DNA from: Ruthenibacterium sp.
GTDB lineage: Bacteria; Bacillota; Clostridia; Oscillospirales; Ruminococcaceae
Length of the DNA: 11,086 nucleotides
NCBI GenBank assembly: GCA_020025235.1
Contig: JAHHSL010000049.1
Coordinates: forward strand, 1-11,086
Direction: 5' to 3'
Shown here piece by piece: positions 1 through 5,827 of the stretch. A model generated the notes under the pieces. It saw nothing but the letters and a program-made list of their open reading frames with translations, was not told where the DNA came from and searched no databases. A program made the position numbers and the translations under genes. The stretch's first letter is position 1; every line of letters begins with the position of its first letter.

Positions 1-1
1 G

Positions 2-292
2 GCACAGCAGCTTTTGCAAAAACTGCAGCCGGGGCGGGCATATGCGGAAAAAACGCTGCCGCCGGAAAAGGCACAGCCGGAAGAACTGCATACAGAAAAA
101 ACGGAGCAGCCGCGGGAAATACCGCAGGATACCGCAGCAAAGAACCAACCGGAAGAACCGCGGCCGAGCTGTGAAAACACAAAAACGGCGGCGGTGAGCG
201 CGCGGCACACCGCACCGGTACGGCACAGAAAAAACGCGCCGCACCGTCAGAATATGCTGTTCAAAACCATTCAGATCTTTTTCAAAAAATAA
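2..292 (+). CDS. C-terminal fragment of an unidentified low-complexity protein (5' end outside window)
   Basis: This reading frame is open from the left edge of the window and ends at TAA 290-292, so only about 96 C-terminal residues are visible. The fragment begins AQQLLQKLQ, which could be the end of a coiled coil. It continues as a hydrophilic stretch rich in Glu, Lys, Pro, Gln and Thr, then a His/Arg-rich part, and ends in a short hydrophobic/basic tail (MLFKTIQIFFKK). No domain, catalytic motif or membrane segment is recognisable. In related genomes the position before a SpoIVFA/SpoIVFB-like pair is often held by cell-shape or division-site genes (mre/min/rodA), but nothing in this tail allows that assignment. 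The same frame stays open after the stop into the next gene. Confidence is moderate that it is coding and nil for a function. Confidence 0.5.
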   Translation, partial: AQQLLQKLQPGRAYAEKTLPPEKAQPEELHTEKTEQPREIPQDTAAKNQPEEPRPSCENTKTAAVSARHTAPVRHRKNAPHRQNMLFKTIQIFFKK

Positions 293-418
293 AGCCGTCG
301 CTTTTTGTGTCGAAAAAAGACGGATCCTGCACCGCACGCTCCGCGGAAAAAAGTCCGGCATGTTCCGGACGCTTTGTGCATAAGGATTGAAGGCAGGGAA
401 AAATTCCTGCAATCAAGG
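293..418 (+). other. Non-coding gap with three small hairpins before the M23 peptidase gene
   Basis: This 126-nt gap has no convincing sigma-A promoter. It holds three inverted repeats. The first pairs 295-299 with 319-323 (CCGTC/GACGG), with inner T/A pairing (302-306 with 314-318). The second is a perfect 6-bp GC-rich stem, 353-358 with 365-370 (GTCCGG/CCGGAC), followed by GCTTTG rather than a true U-tract. The third pairs 393-399 with 404-410 (GCAGGGA/TTCCTGC, one G-U) around an AAAA loop and ends 8 nt before the proposed start codon. Hairpin two may be a weak terminator for the upstream gene, and hairpin three may affect translation initiation; both are inferences. Confidence 0.35.
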
Positions 419-1483
419 ATGATAAGGTGCGTGACGTCGGTGTGGGAAAAAGAAGATGGCTTTACGGATTTTGCAGCGGTATTGCAGGAAGATCCGCCGG
501 AGGAACCGGATACTTTCGGCGGGGATGATTTTCTGCACGGCGGAAAACAGGCGCAAAAGCATGGCAGCGCCCCGCGGAAAGGGGAAGAACTGCATCCGCA
601 TGCAGCGAAAAAAACTGCCGATGCAAAAGAAAACCGAAGAAAAGAAGCCGCAGAGGGCACGGCAGACAAAGCAAACGCAGAAAGCATGGAAAATGCGGCA
701 GCTGCGGCGCAGTTCCCTAAACGGGAAAAGCGGCAGGAACAGGAGCGAAAGGCGGCGGAAGGCGACAGTCATCTGCTGTTCGTGCAGGTGATCCTGTGCG
801 CGCTGATCACCGGCTTTGTGCTGTTTGCCAAAAGCACCGGTGCGCCGTTTCTGGATGATCTGCGCGCCGGATACAGCCGGATGCTCACAGAAGGTGTCGA
901 TTTTTCCGCCGAAAACAGCTTTGCGCGGTTTGCGCAGAGCACGGTGCATGATCTGCGCATAGGAGTACAGAACCTTGTAAATACGCTGGACGCCGCACCG
1001 GAAAGCGACGCAAGGGGCGGTTCCTGGGCGGTGACCGATACCAAAAAACCACCCGTCGGTGCAACGTTTGAAAAGCTGCCGCTCGGGCAGAAGCTGCGTC
1101 TTCCGGTGCAGGGAAATGTCACGTCCGGCTACGGCTTTCGCAAAAATCCCGTGACAGGCGGGCAGGATTTCCATGCCGGGGTCGACATTGCGGCAGCGGA
1201 GGGTACACCGGTATATGCGGCGCAGGACGGACAGGTCGTGCGCGCCGGATATAACCGGCTGCGCGGTTCCTTTGTGGTGATCCGGCACGAGCACGGCGTA
1301 AAGACGCTCTATCAGCATCTTTCGTACAGCTTTGTGCGCGGCGGCGAAATGATCCGACAGGGACAGTGCATTGCGCAGGTGGGCAGCACCGGAATGGTGA
1401 CAGGGCCGCATCTGCATCTGGAGGTGCTGGTGGACGGCGTGTGCACCGACCCGATGTACGCTTTCCCGCAGCTGGCACAATGA
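419..1483 (+). CDS. Membrane-anchored M23 (LytM-type) metallopeptidase, SpoIVFA-like by position
   Basis: From ATG 419 the protein has 354 residues. A long charged Lys/Glu/Ala-rich N-terminal region (about 1-117) comes first, then one membrane segment (about 119-136, LLFVQVILCALITGFVLF). A linker follows, then a C-terminal peptidase_M23 domain (about 225-350) containing SGYGFR, HAGVDI, YQHLS and GPHLHLE. The expected zinc ligands are present: H252 and D256 (HxxxD) and H333 of HLH, with H300 and H331 as the catalytic histidines. By position beside an M50 protease it corresponds to SpoIVFA, which in Bacillus anchors and inhibits SpoIVFB and has a degenerate M23 domain, so the intact site here is notable. 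The start is uncertain: no clear Shine-Dalgarno precedes ATG 419. GTG 431 or 440, behind AAGG at 424-427, are alternatives. A TTG at 305 lacks a ribosome binding site. A general cell-wall endopeptidase is the main alternative function. Confidence 0.82.
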   Translation: MIRCVTSVWEKEDGFTDFAAVLQEDPPEEPDTFGGDDFLHGGKQAQKHGSAPRKGEELHPHAAKKTADAKENRRKEAAEGTADKANAESMENAAAAAQFPKREKRQEQERKAAEGDSHLLFVQVILCALITGFVLFAKSTGAPFLDDLRAGYSRMLTEGVDFSAENSFARFAQSTVHDLRIGVQNLVNTLDAAPESDARGGSWAVTDTKKPPVGATFEKLPLGQKLRLPVQGNVTSGYGFRKNPVTGGQDFHAGVDIAAAEGTPVYAAQDGQVVRAGYNRLRGSFVVIRHEHGVKTLYQHLSYSFVRGGEMIRQGQCIAQVGSTGMVTGPHLHLEVLVDGVCTDPMYAFPQLAQ

Positions 1484-2061
1484 GCGGAAGATATGCGTCG
1501 GTGCAGCCGGTGCTGCTGTGCGCGTGCCTTGCGGGCGGGCTGCTGTTCGACCCCATGGGCTTTCTGCGCATGGCTCTTGTGTGCGCCGTGCTGCATGAAT
1601 GTGCCCATGTGCTGGCGTTTGTGCTGTGTGCGCACCGCCTGCCGAAGCTGCGCTTTGAACTCGGCGGGATCTGCCTGTGGGGAACGCAGCGCCTTTCACG
1701 CACGGCAGAGCTGATGATTCTGGCAGCGGGGCCGACCGCAAACTTTTTGTTTTCGGCGGTGCTGCTGGCCATGGCGGAAAAAAAGGCGCAGTACGGGCTT
1801 TATTTTCTGGCGGCTGTCAGCCTGTGCACGGGGCTTTACAATCTGCTGCCGTTCGGGGTACTGGACGGCGCGCGGATCCTGCAGAATCTGGTTCCGGCAG
1901 AAAAGATCGGCACGCTGTACCGGGTGCAGCGTGCGGCACTGTATCTTTTCTGCACAGCTGCGGCGGGGCTGGCGCTCGCTTCGCCCATGCCCGCTTCGGC
2001 GCGTGCGGCGGCGGTGCTCGGGCCGTGCTATCTGATCCTGAAAGAGAAAACGGAACGCTGA
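1480..2061 (+). CDS. M50 site-2 intramembrane metalloprotease, SpoIVFB-like
   Basis: This 193-aa polytopic membrane protein starts at ATG 1480, which overlaps the stop of the M23 gene as ATGA. There is no good Shine-Dalgarno of its own, so translational coupling is likely. The M50 hallmarks are visible: the zinc motif HECAH (H39, E40, H43), the AAGPTANF helix start that packs near the active site, and NLLPFGVLDGARIL, where N121 and D129 match the conserved N...LDG third ligand. Several hydrophobic segments span the protein. Members of this family cut membrane-embedded substrates; Bacillus SpoIVFB processes pro-sigma-K. Unlike Bacillus SpoIVFB (about 290 aa), no C-terminal CBS domain is present; the protein ends soon after the last helix with KEKTER. 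The M23 neighbour suggests a SpoIVFA-FB-like pair, but the substrate is unknown and a non-sporulation role is possible. Confidence 0.88.
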   Translation: MSGRYASVQPVLLCACLAGGLLFDPMGFLRMALVCAVLHECAHVLAFVLCAHRLPKLRFELGGICLWGTQRLSRTAELMILAAGPTANFLFSAVLLAMAEKKAQYGLYFLAAVSLCTGLYNLLPFGVLDGARILQNLVPAEKIGTLYRVQRAALYLFCTAAAGLALASPMPASARAAAVLGPCYLILKEKTER

Positions 2062-2067
2062 TCCGGC

Positions 2068-2106
2068 GCTCTGCACGCGGAAAACAATGCGTGCAGAGCT
2101 TTTTTG
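2068..2106 (+). terminator. Intrinsic terminator of the M23-M50 unit
   Basis: An 11-bp perfect stem (2068-2078, GCTCTGCACGC, with 2089-2099, GCGTGCAGAGC) with a 10-nt loop is followed by TTTTTT at 2100-2105. It lies 6 nt after the M50 stop codon, which cleanly ends this transcription unit. Confidence 0.92.
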
Positions 2107-2107
2107 T

Positions 2108-2136
2108 TTGCAATATTTCCGGAAATACAGTAAAAT
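2108..2136 (+). promoter_or_regulatory. Sigma-A-type promoter for the radical SAM pair
   Basis: A TTGCAA -35 element (2108-2113) and a TAAAAT -10 element (2131-2136) are separated by exactly 17 nt. Transcription should start near 2143, giving a leader of about 33 nt before the TTG start at 2176. The -35 overlaps the end of the preceding terminator's T-rich stretch, so the two units are tightly packed. Confidence 0.7.
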
Positions 2137-2175
2137 AATGTAGCATGAAAAACCCAAGGGAAAGGATGTTTAGGC

Positions 2176-4017
2176 TTGGATGAAAAGCTGAAACAGGCGC
2201 TTGCCGCCGTGCAGAAGCCGGGACGCTATACAGGCGGCGAACCGGGCTGCGTCTATAAGGAAAAGGAAAAAATGGATCTGCGTTTCGCGTTCTGCTTCCC
2301 GGATACCTACGAAGTGGGCATGTCGTTCCTCGGCATGAAGATTTTGTATGAGATCCTCAATAAGCGCGAAAACATGTGGTGTGAACGTGTGTTCATGCCG
2401 TGGGTCGATATGAAAGAGCAGATGGAAAAGCTGGATATCCCGCTGTACGCGCTGGAAAGCAAAAGCCCGCTGCGGGAATTTGACGTCGTGGGCTTCACGC
2501 TGCAGTACGAGCTTTCCTACACCAATATCCTGGCAATGCTCGATCTTGCGCACATCCCGTTTTATACGAAAGACCGCGGCGAGGATGATCCTTTCATCGT
2601 TGCGGGCGGCCCGTGCGTGTGCAACGCCGAACCGCTTGCGGATTTCTTTGATCTGATGATGCTGGGCGAGGGCGAAGTGCAGCTGCCCCAGGTGTGCGAT
2701 ATTATTATAAGCGGCCGCAAGCAGGGGCTGACGAAAAAAGAAATCTTAAAGCAGCTGTGCCATGTGGAAGGCGTTTATGTGCCGCAGTTCTATGAGGTCG
2801 CCTATAAAGAGGACGGACGTGTTGCGTCGATCACGGCAACCGAAGGCGCGCCCGAAGTCGTCCGCAAAGCGATCATCCGGGATATGAACACCCAGCCGCT
2901 GCCGGAAAACTTTGTCGTGCCAATGATCGGTGCGGTGCATGACCGCGCGCAGATCGAAGTGCTGCGCGGCTGCGTGCGCGGCTGCCGCTTCTGTCAGGCG
3001 GGCTTTATCTACCGCCCGATGCGCGAACGCGATGCGGATATGCTTTCCAAAGCGGGGCGCAATCTGTGCGAAAATACCGGTTATGATGAAATTTCACTCA
3101 CTTCGCTTTCCACAAGCGACCACAGCCAGTTGGAAAATCTGCTGGACGATATGCTGGAATGGACGCCGAAGGAACATGTCAGCATGTCGCTGCCCTCGCT
3201 GCGCGTGGATAATTTTTCGCAGTCGCTTCTGCAGAAAACCTCCAAGGTGCGCAAAAGCGGCCTGACGTTCGCGGCAGAGGCCGGCACCCAGCGTCTGCGC
3301 AACGTCATCAACAAGAACGTATCGGAAGAGGAGATCATGCGCACATGCAATCTTGCGTTTGATGCCGGCTACACGAGCGTAAAGCTTTATTTTATGCTGG
3401 GGCTTCCGACCGAAACGCTCGAGGATATCGAGGGCATTGCCGATACGGCGCAGCGCATTGTCGATCTTTATTATAAAAATGAAAACAAGCCCAAGGGACG
3501 CGGCGTTCAGGTGACGATCAGCGTTGCATGCTTTGTGCCAAAGCCCATGACGCCGTTCCAGTTTGTGGGGCAGGATACCGAAGAAATGCTGCGCGTAAAG
3601 CAGCAGCATTTGCTGCGCAGCGTCAAAAGCCGCAAGATCACCGTGCATTACCATGACAGCCACACAAGCTTTCTGGAAGCGGTGTTCGCAAAGGGCGACC
3701 GCCGTCTTTCCCGCGTTTTGGTGGAAGCATACCGCCGCGGCTGCTATTTTGACGGCTGGGACGAATACTTCAAATATGATACATGGCTTGAAATCTTCCG
3801 CGATCTCGGCGTTGATCCTGCTTTTTATGCAAACCGCACGATCGGCCTGGACGAGCTTGTTCCGTGGAGCCATTTGGACTACTGCGTAACCAAAGAATAC
3901 CTTGTGCGCGAATACAAAAAGGCGCTTGAGGCAAAAACGACGCCGCCGTGCAACCGTGCATGCAGCGGCTGCGGTGCAAATTCACTTCTGGGAGGTCCGT
4001 GCTTTGACTACCATTAG
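2176..4017 (+). CDS. B12-binding-domain-type radical SAM protein (TIGR03960 family)
   Basis: The 613-aa product matches the TIGR03960 family of uncharacterised radical SAM proteins. The start is TTG 2176, chosen because the family's N-terminal pattern (xEKLxxxLxxVQKPGRYTGGE) begins here, the sequence AAGGGAAAGGA (2157-2166) gives a good ribosome binding site 9 nt upstream, and no ATG lies in frame nearby. Residues about 30-200 form the Rossmann-like cobalamin-binding-type region. The radical SAM core follows, with cluster motif C266-x3-C270-x2-C273 and downstream LTSLSTSDH and FAAEAGTQRLRNVINK. The last 22 residues hold four more cysteines, C592-x3-C596-x2-C599-x9-C609, which may bind an auxiliary Fe-S cluster. 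The gene overlaps its TIGR03936/DUF2344 partner by 14 nt, the usual pairing. The reaction and substrate are unknown; proximity to RNase G and ribosomal genes in other genomes has suggested an RNA or ribosome link. Confidence 0.93.
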   Translation: MDEKLKQALAAVQKPGRYTGGEPGCVYKEKEKMDLRFAFCFPDTYEVGMSFLGMKILYEILNKRENMWCERVFMPWVDMKEQMEKLDIPLYALESKSPLREFDVVGFTLQYELSYTNILAMLDLAHIPFYTKDRGEDDPFIVAGGPCVCNAEPLADFFDLMMLGEGEVQLPQVCDIIISGRKQGLTKKEILKQLCHVEGVYVPQFYEVAYKEDGRVASITATEGAPEVVRKAIIRDMNTQPLPENFVVPMIGAVHDRAQIEVLRGCVRGCRFCQAGFIYRPMRERDADMLSKAGRNLCENTGYDEISLTSLSTSDHSQLENLLDDMLEWTPKEHVSMSLPSLRVDNFSQSLLQKTSKVRKSGLTFAAEAGTQRLRNVINKNVSEEEIMRTCNLAFDAGYTSVKLYFMLGLPTETLEDIEGIADTAQRIVDLYYKNENKPKGRGVQVTISVACFVPKPMTPFQFVGQDTEEMLRVKQQHLLRSVKSRKITVHYHDSHTSFLEAVFAKGDRRLSRVLVEAYRRGCYFDGWDEYFKYDTWLEIFRDLGVDPAFYANRTIGLDELVPWSHLDYCVTKEYLVREYKKALEAKTTPPCNRACSGCGANSLLGGPCFDYH

Positions 4018-4663
4018 AGTGTGGTTCACCAAAACAGGTGAAGCTTCCTATATTTCCCTTTTGGATCTTCAGCGCGTGATGCAGCGTGCACTCAAGCGCT
4101 CCGGTCTGCCGGTGTGGTATACACTGGGCTTTAACCCGCATATTTATATGACGTTTGCCGCGCCGCTTTCCCTTGGACAGGAAAGCATTGCGGAAACCGT
4201 TGATTTTAAGACAGAAGCCGAAAATTACGACTGGGAGGCGGCCTGTGCCGTGCTGACGGAATGTCTGCCGCGCGGCGTGGACGTCGTGCGCATGGGGCCG
4301 GCCGATCTGGATGCAAACGATATCGCCTATTCGGTTTACGAGGTGCGCTACTGCGCGGAAAATGCCGCGGCGGCGCGTGCGGCATGGCAGGCGTATAACG
4401 ATGCGGATTCTGCCGAGGTGATCAAAGAGGGCAAGCGCGGCAAAAAGAAAACGATCGAGCTGAAAACACATCTTGCGGCAGCACAGCTGACGGAAGAAAA
4501 CGGCGCGCTGTGCGTTCATATGAACCTGCCCACCGGCAATACGCTGAATATCAATCCGATGCTGCTTATGGGCTGGATCGAAGAGACGCAGGGGCTGCCC
4601 GCTGCAGCGGGAAATATCCTGCGCACGGGCGTTTATACGAAAAACAATGAAAAATTTGCCTGA
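4004..4663 (+). CDS. Radical SAM-associated DUF2344 protein (TIGR03936 family)
   Basis: The 219-aa protein starts at TTG 4004, inside the 3' end of the radical SAM gene. GGGAGG at 3990-3995 sits 8 nt before it, and the family's N-terminus (TTIRVWFTKTGEASYISLLDLQRVMQRALKRS) begins exactly there. The conserved block GLPVWYTLGFNPHIYMTFAAPLSLGQESIAE follows (about residues 34-64). The common SHLD signature reads SLLD here. No catalytic residues or membrane segments are recognised. The family is nearly always encoded right after, or fused to, TIGR03960 radical SAM proteins, so it is presumably a substrate-handling or partner subunit; its function has not been established. In many Clostridia an RNase G gene and rplU follow. 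Here rplS follows instead, after its own promoter. Confidence 0.9.
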   Translation: MTTIRVWFTKTGEASYISLLDLQRVMQRALKRSGLPVWYTLGFNPHIYMTFAAPLSLGQESIAETVDFKTEAENYDWEAACAVLTECLPRGVDVVRMGPADLDANDIAYSVYEVRYCAENAAAARAAWQAYNDADSAEVIKEGKRGKKKTIELKTHLAAAQLTEENGALCVHMNLPTGNTLNINPMLLMGWIEETQGLPAAAGNILRTGVYTKNNEKFA

Positions 4664-4668
4664 AGCCC

Positions 4669-4697
4669 TTGCATTCAGCCGCTGTTTGTGGTATTAT
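4669..4697 (+). promoter_or_regulatory. Strong sigma-A promoter for rplS
   Basis: The -35 is TTGCAT (4669-4674) and the -10 is TATTAT (4692-4697), with a 17-nt spacer and a TGG extended -10 (4689-4691). The predicted start is near 4704, about 116 nt before the rplS ATG. Such a strong match fits a highly expressed ribosomal protein gene. It begins only 5 nt after the preceding stop codon. Confidence 0.8.
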
Positions 4698-4703
4698 ACT
4701 AAG

Positions 4704-4804
4704 GCGTTATATCCACTGTGCCAACAGCGGGGTTAATGGCAGAACATTAAACGGACAGTCCTCTGTCGGCTTTTTCGGCCGGGTATGAATGTCTAATAAA
4801 ACAT
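4704..4804 (+). ncRNA. Structured rplS 5' leader, candidate L19 autoregulatory leader
   Basis: The leader is about 116 nt long and clearly folded. An outer helix pairs AGAACATT (4741-4748, one bulged A) with AATGTCT (4788-4794) and encloses a GACAG/CTGTC hairpin and a CGGC/GCCG hairpin (about 4763-4781). An upstream GCCA/TGGC pairing spans about 4719-4740. Low-GC Gram-positive bacteria are known to carry an L19 leader RNA (Rfam L19_leader) that binds ribosomal protein L19 and represses rplS. The position, length and multi-helix form fit that class. I cannot run a covariance model, so the family match is inferred from context. Confidence 0.55.
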
Positions 4805-4819
4805 GGAGGATTGTAAATC

Positions 4820-5164
4820 ATGGACGCAATGAAAATCATTACCGAAGGCATGATCAAAGAGAACCGTCCCGAATTCAACGTCGGCGATACCGTTCGCGTT
4901 TCCGTTCGTATCAAGGAAGGCGACCGCGAGCGTATCCAGATGTTCGAGGGTACTGTTATTGCAAAGCGCCACGGCGGTGTTGCTGAAACCTTCACCGTTC
5001 GCCGTGCTTCTTACGGCGTAGGCGTGGAACGTGTGTTCCCCGTAAACTCTCCGTTCGTTGAAAAGGTAGAGGTCGTACGCAAGGGCCGCGTTCGCCGTGC
5101 AAAGCTTTACTACCTGCGTGAACGCACCGGTAAGGCAGCAAAGGTCAAGGAACAGCTTCGATAA
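4820..5164 (+). CDS. rplS: 50S ribosomal protein L19
   Basis: The full-length 114-aa L19 starts at ATG 4820, with GGAGGA at 4805-4810 as ribosome binding site. Family landmarks run in order: FNVGDTVRVSVRIKEGDRERIQMFEGTVIAKRHGG (residues about 19-53), then TFTVRRASYGVGVERVFPVNSPFVEKVEVVRKGRVRRAKLYYLRERTGKAAKVKE. L19 sits at the 30S-50S interface of the large subunit and helps form intersubunit bridges. Its codon use (GTT, CGT, CGC, AAG-rich) differs from its neighbours in the way expected for very high expression. The gene is a single-gene unit between a strong promoter and a strong terminator. In Bacillus it lies after trmD; that upstream part of the operon is absent here. Confidence 0.98.
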   Translation: MDAMKIITEGMIKENRPEFNVGDTVRVSVRIKEGDRERIQMFEGTVIAKRHGGVAETFTVRRASYGVGVERVFPVNSPFVEKVEVVRKGRVRRAKLYYLRERTGKAAKVKEQLR

Positions 5165-5169
5165 GATAC

Positions 5170-5200
5170 AAAAAGGGACAATGTATATTGTCCCTTTTTT
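5170..5200 (+). terminator. Intrinsic terminator of rplS, potentially bidirectional
   Basis: A 13-bp perfect inverted repeat (5170-5182 with 5187-5199) flanks a 4-nt GTAT loop. The left arm starts with AAAAA and the right arm ends in a T6 tract (5195-5200), so the structure could work on both strands. It lies 5 nt after the rplS stop. Confidence 0.93.
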
Positions 5201-5221
5201 GCATATTGAAACAAATTTTAT

Positions 5222-5267
5222 AAGCCGCGTGCGTCCGCGCAAAAGGAGGCGCGCGGCTTGTTTTTTT
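5222..5267 (+). terminator. Terminator-like hairpin immediately before lepB, candidate attenuator
   Basis: An 11-bp stem (5222-5232 with 5249-5259, one G-U wobble) can be extended by three inner pairs (5234-5236 with 5245-5247) and is followed by G and T7 (5261-5267). It has full intrinsic-terminator form, yet lies downstream of the rplS terminator and only 11 nt before the lepB Shine-Dalgarno. No sigma-A promoter with proper spacing is seen between it and lepB. It could be a second-stage rplS terminator or a leader attenuator of the lepB operon. The loop also holds a GGAGG-like sequence. Confidence 0.65.
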
Positions 5268-5290
5268 AAAAAGGAAACGGAGGCAAAGAA

Positions 5291-5827
5291 ATGAAGCAGC
5301 GCAGTTCAAAAGCACAGGTTGTCTTTGACTGGTATGATTCGCTCGTCTTTGCACTGGCTGTTGTGATGATCGTTCTGGTATTCGGGGTGCGCATCACTGA
5401 GGTGTTCGGTCATTCCATGGAACCCACACTGCAGTGGGGGGATCGTGTCGCCGTGCAGATCCTGGGCTATAAGCCGGAACGCGGCGACATCGTGGTGACG
5501 GACAGCCTTACAAAATACGGCGAAACCCTCATCAAGCGCATTATCGCAACCGAGGGGGATACCGTGGATATTGATTTTGAAAGCGGTGCGGTCACGGTAA
5601 ACGGGCAGCAGCTGGAGGAACCGTATATTTCCGGTCCGACTTATCTGCGGTACGACGTCGAATTTCCGGTCACCGTTCCGGAAGGCTGCGTGTTTGTCAT
5701 GGGGGATAACCGCTCCTATTCGCTGGACAGCCGAAGCACGGATGTCGGGTTTATTGATGAAAAAGCAATTTTTGGAAAGGTTCTGCTGCGGCTGGCGCCC
5801 CTCGGCAGTTTTGGTAAGGTATTATGA
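5291..5827 (+). CDS. lepB: Signal peptidase I
   Basis: The 178-aa type I signal peptidase starts at ATG 5291, with GGAGG at 5279-5283 seven nt upstream. One N-terminal membrane anchor (about residues 17-35) is followed by the catalytic serine box GHSMEPTL (S42), then the RGDIVV box, the lysine box TLIKRIIATEGD (general base K82), and the C-terminal MGDNRSYSLDSR box (D139-N140-R141). The enzyme cuts signal peptides from secreted proteins on the outer face of the membrane. The short, single-anchor form is typical of Gram-positive SipS-like enzymes. Its stop overlaps the rbgA start as ATGA. The same rplS-lepB-rbgA-rnhB order occurs in many Clostridia; Bacillus subtilis lacks the lepB insertion. 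Confidence 0.96.
   Translation: MKQRSSKAQVVFDWYDSLVFALAVVMIVLVFGVRITEVFGHSMEPTLQWGDRVAVQILGYKPERGDIVVTDSLTKYGETLIKRIIATEGDTVDIDFESGAVTVNGQQLEEPYISGPTYLRYDVEFPVTVPEGCVFVMGDNRSYSLDSRSTDVGFIDEKAIFGKVLLRLAPLGSFGKVL

Noticed and set aside
413..1741. Long minus-strand open frame (442 codons) opposite the M23 and M50 genes
   Set aside because: It mirrors GC-biased codons of two recognised + strand genes, has no Shine-Dalgarno or recognisable domain, and spans a gene junction.
2145..2183. 12-codon upstream frame overlapping the TTG start of the radical SAM gene
   Set aside because: It begins about at the predicted transcription start, so it has no ribosome binding site; length and composition are compatible with chance.
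5245..5269. Mini-frame TTG-TTT-TTT-TAA behind a GGAGG in the lepB leader hairpin
   Set aside because: The Shine-Dalgarno-like bases are inside the stem, and a three-codon frame in a T-tract is expected by chance.
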